From: Lucifuga dentata
Taxonomy: Eukaryota > Chordata > Actinopteri > Ophidiiformes > Bythitidae
Assembly (NCBI GenBank): GCA_014773175.1
Contig: VXCM01000965.1
Location: 1-64,000 of the forward strand
Reading direction: 5' to 3'
Length of the DNA: 64,000 bases
Under the pieces are notes generated by a model. That model saw only the letters and a program-made list of their open reading frames with translations, ran no database searches and was not told the DNA's origin. Below are positions 13,201 to 23,400 of this stretch, piece after piece. The stretch's first letter is position 1. Each line of letters begins with the position of its first letter. The position numbers were made by a program, and so were the translations under genes.

Positions 13201-16200
13201 ACAGACTGTGAGGGTGACCCAAGTACACCTGATATTCTTATTCATACAGTCACAGCGCCTTTATGAATAAAACATGATGCTCAGCTCTGCCCTTCTGAAA
13301 ACCAGCCTGTGTTCTAACATGCTTGTGATGATGTGATATAATGTTAAGGCTATAATAAGACAATATTAACACTTGTCGGATTCAACTCGGCTCTCACATA
13401 TCCTCCAACACTGCGGTCGCTGAATTAACGCTGCTGTGAGCTGGTTTTCAGGTCTCCTCCCCAAAACAGTCCATCATCATTAAATCCAGCATTACTTTTG
13501 CATCGTCTGGCACCGCTTTGCTGAGTTTCCTCTTGCAGTCTGTGCGCTGTCTTCCACTTCTTAAGTTTGTAATGTTAAATAGTACACTGCTGCTGCTTGT
13601 TTCACAATTCAGGTAAACAACAACACGCATGTCCGGCCTCCAGGCCTGTGACGTTCCTTTGCTCCAGACCAGCAAGGTTTTGGGGCCGAAATATGGAAAG
13701 CCAAACGTGCCAAAATTCAATATATAAAAACAGTATTATGAAATAGATAACTCCATGCAAACGTACCAATTATGAAAATTATGAAATAATTCCATAAATC
13801 ATTATTATCATGAAATTTTATTTCATAACAACACTTTTATTTNTTATGAAATAATTCCATAAATCATTATTATCATGAAATTTTATTTCATAACAACACT
13901 TTTATTTCACAATGCCCCGTTTTTTTTAAGTCTCTCTTTTTTTTATTTCACAACAGCGTTTATCAAAATGTCACATTTCATGACGAGATTTCAGACGAGA
14001 TTTCAGGACCTGATCGGTAGTTCCAGTAGTCAGCGAAGGCAGACAAACTCTCACAAATCAGGGGTGTCAAATTCTAATATACATTCATTTACATTTGAAA
14101 CAACACAATGTTGTTTTGGATCATATTTTATATATAAAATGATTATTTATGTGAATATTTAATTGCACAACATTTTTACAGAACAGATGCAGCAGACTTA
14201 ATGCAATTGACAACAGACTCTTATTGTTGACTCTACTAACTTAACAGCGCTTCCATAAACTTTCGTCTCCTGACCTCAAAATGTCTCTTTCGGCTTCTTT
14301 TCCTCCTCGGCGACATCCTCTCCTACTTTCTCAGGACATGTCGGAAAACAGTGGGCAGCAGTTGCTGGTGAAAGCGCGTTTCAACTTCCAGCAGACCAAC
14401 GAGGATGAACTCACTTTTGAAAAGGGTGAATTCATCAGCGTGACTCGCCAGGAGGACGGTGGCTGGTGGGAGGGGATGCTCAATGGAAAGACCGGGTGGT
14501 TTCCTAGCAACTATGTCCGCGAGGTCAAAGGCTCTGGTGGGTACCTGTACTACATGTGGGAGGCAGCCTCCCCTATAAGATGTTGGAGTGTGGTGGGTGA
14601 AAGGGATGTTCCAATCAGGACTTGGCTATCACCAGTTTAATGTGATTCAGGCTGTGATCCTGATTGGTTCCTGTTAAAGGGCCATACCACCTATTTTGCA
14701 TGTTTGAGCCTAATATATTCAATTTTCATACACATAACATTACTGACAGTCATTTCCCAAAGGATAAAAACTGAATTATTTTCAAAAATGGAATTAGTCA
14801 AAATATATTCCTCTATACTACTAGTTACTTCTTTTAAAACTTATGGGTTATTTTACTGGGTGGAGTGATTTAATTAGATTAGATTAATTTCTTTTTTCTC
14901 TGTTCACAGACAAACAGGTGTCTCCTAAGTCTGGCACCCTTAAGAGTCCACCTAAAGGCTTTGACACCACTGCAATCAGCAAGACGTACTATAACTTGGT
15001 AAGTGCAGAGCTCACCACTAATCTGAACTCTTTCCTTCTCCTTTTGGCCTTCTTACGTCTGTCTTATCCTTCTCTACCCTGATGCTGCAGTTTCTGGCTT
15101 TGTGGGATTTGGTTATTTCTTAGTGCTTTGTGCCTCTTTCTATGCTTTGTTTTCACTCCAAGAAAGAGCTACCAGCATGTATGTATAAATACTGTACATA
15201 CCAGGGTGAAAGGGTTGCTTCAAGATGTCCAACATCCTGACATTTTTCATATTCTCTTATCTAAAATGCTCTCTGACTAGTATTTGTCTGTATTCTCTTG
15301 AATACAGACAAATCCTCACAATTCCCCACAACACTTTCAGAATTGAACCAGATCTTTTCCTTTTCCTTGTAGGTGTTGCAGAACATTTTAGAAACCGAGA
15401 CAGAATATTCCAAGGATCTCCAAAGCCTCCTGGTGAACTACTTGCGACCTCTGCAGGGCTTTGACAAGTACGGCTGATTTAGATTGTCAAACCCAGGCGC
15501 CTGTCATTTTGTAGAGTCCCTAAGTAACCTTTTTTTGTTGTTGTCTTCATCGTGTTGTATTTTCTTCTTCCTCCAGGCTGAGCAGCTCAGATGTAGCTCT
15601 GATTCTGGGTAACTTGGAGGAGATCAGCACCTTCCAGCAGATGCTTGTCCAGTCACTGGAGGAGTGTACTAAGTTAGTCACTCCCACACATGCAGGCCCA
15701 CTGAAGCAACATCCTCAGTGTTTCATAATAAGCATAGTGACATCTAGTGTGTGGCCATAGTACTGCAGGATTGTGTGATTAAACTAATTTTGTTGCTATT
15801 GATAGAATACCACAAATCAAAGTATCTCTTTTTAATTTGGTGGAAATGGTAAAACATGTATGATTACCACATTATCATAATAGAGGTGAAGGCACCTTAT
15901 TTTATTGTTACAGCGCTCATTCTCAACTATGTACTATATTCCACTGTACTTCCCTCTAAGTGTACGAGTTTGCTTTGATTTTTCTTTCAGCAGCTGCTTA
16001 ATTTTTGTTCTCAGGCTTCCAGAGAGCCAGCAAAGGGTGGGTGGCTTCTTCCTCAACCTCATGCCGCAGATGAAGGCTCTTTATGTGGGATACTGTTCCA
16101 ACCACCCATGTGCAGTTAATGTGCTGACTCAGCACAGGTAAGCTCATGCAAACTACATAAAAGTTTCAGCTCATGTGAGCCCTGTTTTTAGGATTCATTC

Positions 16201-16412
16201 AAAATAACATTAGTAATAATAATAAACAAACTCCATAATGAGAGAGTAGCGTCTTATCACAGAGAGAATTCTTACTGTGAATGAAAGCTGAATTTCTGCT
16301 TTGAGTGAACAGTATGTGATACAAAAAATTTTTACTTTTCTTTGTCACTTTGTGCATTCATGTCTAACACTGCATCTTAGAGGCTCATTTACAAGCAACA
16401 GAATTTGAATGA

Positions 16413-16452
<40 letters not shown>

Positions 16453-19400
16453 GCGAGGTATTGGGGGAGTTTATGGAAGGACGAGGTGCCGTCATTCCTG
16501 GGATCCTCACCCTTACTACAGGCCTCAGCAAACCTTTTATGAGACTCGACAAATACCCCACCTTACTTAAAGAGCTGGAGAGGCATATGGAGGTGTGTGT
16601 ATGTCTGCAAAAAATATCTTAAAACCATGTGTAATGATGTATTTATGGTCACTATTATATGTTTGTTGAATTTCAGGAGAGTCATCCAGACAGGTCTGAC
16701 ATTCAGAAGAGCATGGCATCTTTCAAAAACTTGTCTGTAAGTTGAACACACTCGTCACACTTGCTCTTTAGTCAAAGCTAAGCAGTTAAACCCAGCACAA
16801 GTTTGCGTGACTTCACTTTAATTTAATAGGAGGTCTTTAATCAGTGTCTGTTTCCAACATGCCAGGCTCAGTGTCAAGAGGTGCGGAAGCGCAAGGAGCT
16901 GGAGCTGCAGATTCTCACTGAGTCCATCCGGCTGTGGGAGGGCGATGACATAAAGACCCTGGGCTCTGTGCTCTACATGAGTCAGGCCATAGTCCACAGT
17001 CCTGGTGCAGAGGTAGGAGCAAAGTTGTGCAAAAACTATGGACCACAAATGCATCACCTTTCATCAAGTCTATTTACAGAGAAATGTAAAACAACTCAGA
17101 AACACTAGAAGAGCACAAACCCCCACCAAGGCTGAACAAACCTAAACAAAATTGGTCTTGTAATAGTATTCATTGTTCAATCCTACACTTACACCTCTTC
17201 ATTTGACCCATTGAAAGTAGTAGAATGGAATATGGAAACTCCACACAGGAATGAACAGGGCCTGTATGCGGTTTGAACCCAGGACCTGTTTGCGTGAGGA
17301 ACAGTTCCAACCACTGCACCACCATGCTGTCTTAAAGAGAAGAAACTACTGCAACAATTATTGACGTCATTGCTTTACCTGTCATAAGAAACAGTAGACC
17401 AGACTGCCCATATTAATAATCTATTATGCAGGGTTTCTACATTCATGAAAATTCTGGAAAAGCCATAAAATATGTGTTTTCAGGCCACTAAGTGTTTTGT
17501 AAAATGATGAAAAATACCCCAAATTTTTGAAAAGTCAATGAAACTTTGGATAAGGAAAAACAATTAAAATATTTTAAATCTGCTTTTGCATCATCTTAGA
17601 AAACCAACCACTCATTTAGTTTAGTCATTATTTTCACTCACTACCTCACTATCTCCTTCCTAACTGCCTGTAACTCCTCAGGAGAAGAGTGAGCGTTACC
17701 TCATGCTCTTCCCCCACGTCCTCCTCATGTTGTCTGCGAGCCCCAGGATGAGCGGCTTCATATTCCAGGTCAGTGTCCACATTGATCAAGAGTTCCCTTC
17801 TAGCTAGTAGCCCTCCAGCGTTTAACCACAGAGAGCAGGACATTTGCTTTCATAAGATGATTTCTGTTGGCTTGATTCTGATGTGATGGTTTCTCTCTGC
17901 AGGGGAAGTTGCCCCTGGCCAGCATGACAGTGACCAGACTGGAAGATTGCGAAGCCTATAAAAATGCCTTTGAGCTCAGTGGTAAGACTTCATGACCATG
18001 ATCAAGTTTTTCTGCTTCGTTCTACGTTCATTTATGTGAACGCTGGATTCGTCTTTGACCAACACTGGTCTGTCCCTACAGGCACAATGTTTGACCATCT
18101 TCAGGTGATGTGTACCAACCAGCAGGACCTGCAGGACTGGGTGGAACACCTGAGCAGACAGATCAAACACACTGCAGCCACAGCACCCAGCCACAAGCCA
18201 CTCGCTGTTCCCTGTCACACGGTCAGGAACTAAGATCACAGACCCACTCACAGCTCATCTTACTTTCCATTCATTTAGTCCAAATACATATCTTTGTGTT
18301 GATTTTACGGTGTGAGCATTTAAAACAAGATGCAAAGAGAAGCTGCATCACACCATTGATTATTGTCAAAAGCTTTAAAGGACCATGCCACCCATTTTGC
18401 ATATTTGAGCCTAATATATTCATTTTTCATACACGTAACATTACTGACAATTTTCCAAAGCATACTACTGGAACAGTGAATTAAAAAATTTAGACATCCA
18501 TTCAGACATCCTTCCAGACATCCATTGGTTTCAGTTCATTCTGATACGCTATTAAAATCAACTTGTTGATACTTGAAACGTTCTTGGGATAGGTAATCCA
18601 TTATCGTGAACAACATGTATATTCAGGTTTTTTGTTTTTTTTTTAAGTTTCATAATTTTAGCATTTAAGCGCAATAAAAAGCGTGGAGTGAATGTATGCC
18701 TCCAGCAGGTAATATAGTCCCAAAAGAAGATCTGCGTTTATTGAACAATTTAAACGACCGTGACTTCATAAGGCTTCATAACTATTAGCAGGAGAAACAT
18801 CAATTTTTAAGGTGGGTGTATCGCTTGAATATTTCATTTTGAAAGATTAAGGTTAAAGGTAAAAAAGGTATTAAAGGTTTTGCTAAATATCAGGACAGCT
18901 GAAATACGGTTTTATCCTTTGGGAAATGATTGTCAGTAATGATACGTAGATGAAAATTGGATATATTAGGCTCAAACATGCAAAATGGTGGCATGGTCCT
19001 TTAATGCTTTTATGAGAGCAGCTGTGTTATGCATTTAGGCTGGTAAGAATAGTAGGCATGAAAGGAAGGGAGGTATTTGTCTGTGGAGGTATTTGGACAT
19101 ATTACAGTGATCTACTTAACAGAACTGTCTGTAAAACAGGTTTTCACATTGGTCTTGCCTCTTTCTTCAGCTCCCATCTCACCCCCTTACCCCATCCCGG
19201 CATGCTGAGGGGAGGGCCATGACAGTGGCCCCCACCTACCACACCCTACCCCACCCCTCGTCCCACGGAACCTCTCTCAGCACAATGATGTGGGGTCCAC
19301 TGGAACCACCCAACACCCCCAAACCGTGGAGCCTCAGCTGCCTGCGGCCTGCACCCCCGCTACGACCCTCCGCTGCCCTCTGCTACAAAGAGGTGATTTG

Positions 19401-20419
19401 TATGTGCTTTGGATATCTCCTTTTGTTTCTGTGTTGATTTTCTAATTCTCATGTCTTCTGCCTTTTTACCAGGATCTTAGTAAAAGTCCTAAGAGTGTGA
19501 AAAAACTCCTTCCCAAGCGCAAGCCTGAGAGGAAGCAGTCTGAGGAGGAATTTGCCGTGAGGAAGAGTACGTTTAACACTTTTCCTGTTTATGAATAGAG
19601 GTTTTGAGATGGAAAAGATGACAAAAGGACATCAGCTAATAAATTAACATTCCACCTTGCACCCTCTCCTCCTCAGGCACAGCTGCCCTGGAGGAGGACG
19701 CTCAGATCCTAAAAGTTATCGAGGCGTACTGCACCAGCGCCAAAACCAGGCAGACCCTCAACTCCAGTAAGAGAATGTGATCTTATTCATACATGTGCAG
19801 AAGTCAACATGGGTTCATATTGTACCTCGCTGCCTTTGTGACCACTATATCTGCATCCTGTTATTCAATGCCTTTCTTTAACACTTGTACTCTGACCTGA
19901 TCCTTCTAACAGTATCTTCTCCTTCTGTCTCTCTCCTCCACTCCTCCACACTCATTGGCATTGCTCTGGTTTATCTTCCATTGACTTTCTTCTTTTCCTT
20001 CATCTTTTCTGTGTTTTCCCCATTTTTACACTATCCTTTTGTCTACGTATTGCGGTTTTATTCATCAACCCATCCCGCATCTCTCATTGTTTTTTTTTTA
20101 ATGTTTAATTTTGTTGGGTGTTATGTATGCTATTGCACCTCCCTCGTTCGCCATTCACTCCCTGCACTGTACATGCACATGCCACCACAAACTTGGCCCG
20201 CCCCCAACAGCCTGGCAGGGCACTGACCTGATGCATAACCACGTGCTGGCTGACGTGGACCGGTCCTGCGTGGATTCTCCAGGCCGCCGTAGCAGTGTGT
20301 CACGGCCCGAATTGTCCTCTGACCTTTCGGAGGACTCTGATTATGACTCCATCTGGACCACTCACAGTTACAGGATGGGGTCAGTGCCGCGTAAGAGCTG
20401 CATCTCTCACCAGAACTAA
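3933..20419 (+). CDS. arhgef7: arhgef7 short isoform with serine-rich alternative C terminus
   Basis: Exons 1-18 as in the long form, then the alternative terminal exon 20211-20419. The total is 2340 nt, exactly 780 codons including the stop. This end replaces the GIT-binding and coiled-coil region with a tail rich in serine and acidic residues ([18 protein letters not shown]) ending ISHQN. A matching tail exists in mammalian ARHGEF7 isoforms that lack the leucine zipper (beta2-PIX type, from memory). It would keep exchange activity and PAK binding but lose trimerisation, GIT coupling and the PDZ ligand. Its own AATAAA is at 23569, giving a 3' UTR of about 3.2 kb. Whether the two ends compete by splicing or by polyadenylation is inference. 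Confidence 0.9.
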
Positions 20420-23400
20420 ACTCAGAACGTACAGTCCTGCTACACTATACTGTAACATAACGTGCAGTGCACTTACCTCTTGACCTGTATTGAAAGAAGC
20501 AGAATTTTTTTTTTTTTTAACATTTATTTATTTATTTTTATTATATATTTGTTCATTTTTATTAACTTATTTTATTTATTTTTTACAGTTTCTTTGAAGA
20601 TGTTTTAAGCATCATCCTGTTGCCTTTGCCACCTTTTCCTTTTTTTTTGTGCCTCCTCTCTTTCCGTAGTTGTCATGCAGCCAGTGTTTGGTCTAATATA
20701 ATATGTTTATTTATCATGAATGTGCCCATTCCTCTTGTTTGACCATAAATGTGGGGACTCTCTCAACAGAGTATAGAGACGTTATGGGGAGGGAGAACCT
20801 GGGGAGGAAGAGATGGGGACTGAGCTTTGCCTGTCTGATATTCAGATGTAATTCAGGAAAGAGTGTATTTTATTTACCATGTACTTCTTCTGACAAGTAT
20901 GTCTGGTTTAAGAGCGTGTGCATGCTCAAACATAGCACAGATGCCTCACACACACATACATCCAACATACATGCACAGCTGCAGACACACACGTCCCTGT
21001 TGTCAGATAATATAGAAGCATGCAAATGTAATGTTGACTTTGCTTTTTGTTTTTTGTCATTGTTTTGGTTGTTTTTTGTTTTTTTTTACAATGTGAATCT
21101 GTATTTATGTTGCCAGCCTTAAAGCAGGGTTTCAACTCAACAAAGCACATGACCAGAATCTACAACTCCTTGCTAAGTTTAAGGCAGTGTGATGTAGCTG
21201 CTCCAGGAAAAAAAAAAAAAAAGAGGATGTTAAATTCAGTTCACTCTTTTGTCACGCCTCCACCTAGTGGTTAAAAGCTGAACTGAGGATGGTGAATTTG
21301 TCATACGTTTAATGTATTATGTATTCTGTGCCGCAAAATCTCTCACAGCAAGTTGCCATCACTCAGTGGGCCTACAGGGTTGTGTTTATGTTAAGTTTAA
21401 CATCTAAACTTAGTGCATTTAAAGGGGACATGTTATGCTTTTTGGTGTTTTCTGTCATTTATAGTAGGAAGTATGTGTTGAACAATCTCTTAAGTTGCAA
21501 AATTTGTGGTTGATGGACATAGGAATGCATCCAGTAAAACAAACCCACAGGTCCTGAACTGCCCTGAAAGCTGTGTTTTGATTGGTCTTTTACTTCTGGA
21601 ACATGTTTACAGCAACATGTAACACATTTGAATTTACCTGCTTACACTGGTTATGCTGTGTTTACATACCTGGTTATGCTGCGTACCAAAGAACTGGGAA
21701 GTCGGACCGCCATGCGTTCGAGCTAAACACAGTGGGAGGCAACTTGTATGCCCTCATGAAAACTCTTGTTTTGTTTGCTCCGTTGGACCAAAATAAGCTA
21801 CATTTTAACATTAATGAGCTATTTACTGTTTCAAAACAGCTACTGTATTGGCGTGTTATATTTTTAACCAGTTACGGTGTCCTTATGCTGATTGATTTAA
21901 GGAAAATGCTTCTAAACATTCATTTATAAATAGAGAAATTATTGTTGATGCTGTGAGCAGCCATGATGAAATGACGTCTATACTGAACTCGGGGTTGGTA
22001 AAGCTTGTCCGACTTTCTGACTCGGAATTCTGAGTTGACTTGGACTTTTCCTAGTTGGAAGTCGGAATTTCCGAATTCACAGCAAACGCAGCATTAGACA
22101 CGCTCACCAAGTACGAGGCTAGCAAGCAAGTGTTTTACAATCTGTGTTGCCAGCTCAGGTCTGACTCGGCCAATCAGAGCTTAGCGGACTTTTCAGGTGT
22201 GGGCTTCAAAGAGACCGCTCCTAAACGCTTGTTTTCAGTCTGTGCACAGCAGCGCTGCAGCAAGGGAGAGTCAAAGTGGAGCAGTGTGTTTTAAAAATAG
22301 ACTGCAAAATGGAAAGAAGAACATGGAAATGTGTATAATATGTCCCCTTTAGAACTCATTTAGAGGCAGGAAGACAGTGAAGTGGCTCCTGAAGCTCATT
22401 CTGCTGTTCCAAATACCAACAGCCACAGTTGTATTTGGTCCTATGATACAAGATTAATGCCTTTGTTTGCTCTGGCTCTTGCTTGCCAAGCTCAAACTCT
22501 TTCCAGGTTCTGACAAATAGTTTAACAGGTAAGCATAATGTCAGAAACAAACATCCCTTATCCACAACAAACTAGCACCTATTCTACAGCCTCATAAGGC
22601 ACACAGCAGCGTGTTGTCTGGCTTGTGAGGCATCCAATGTTATCTCTTGCATTAATAACTATTTTTATGAAGAAGTATTTTTCCAATATAGGTATAAAAA
22701 GTACAAGCATCCATTTAGAATCTATCTACTCTTACAACAATGTGAGTAACATGAAATACATTGGTCCATGTTGTTTACATTTGTCTGAAAATATTTCCTT
22801 ATTGTATTCATGATTTTGTATCATTTCTGTTTTATTTGATATGTAAGTGTTTACAAAGGATCCCTGGAAGAATCATTGGTTTCTCTTTCTGTTTTACTGA
22901 GCTGTATCCAAGTTTACACTGAAACTATAACATGAAATGTTTGAATTATTTTGCACAATCGTGTAATGGGTAAGTGGGTGGGTGGGGGAGATAGAATCTG
23001 TTAAATTCTGTACTTTTTGTTGTCTGGCCAGAGTGTGTACGGTATAGTCTTACAGGTAGACTTAAGTATTCAGTGTTACTGTAAACTAAATGCTCATTCG
23101 TAGTGTAAATGCTCACTTTTGGTGTTTTGTGAGCATTAAGGTAAAAAAAAAAAAAGCGACCGTGATTACACGGGGTCATTTCTCTGTGAACTACTCATTC
23201 AGCCTCAGAAATCTGAGTGGATCTGAAACCTAAAGAGCACATAATCTACCTTTCTGTAAATACTAGTTGTCATCGAGTAAAACGAAAAAACACAAAAAAA
23301 ACCCCACACATTCTGAGTATCTGAGCTAAGAATATGACTGTTCTCATGTCATGTGCTTTACTTTGTGACAGCTGTATTCTGTGGTTTAAGAAACTAAGTC

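Noticed and set aside
14281..14640. 119-codon frame around exon 5 as a separate gene or alternative start
   Set aside because: Only 14335-14536 matches the PIX SH3 exon. The flanks read through the acceptor and donor and lack similarity.
21582..21929. 115-codon frame downstream of the short-form stop
   Set aside because: It lies inside the 928-bp inverted-repeat element and shows no transposase motif.
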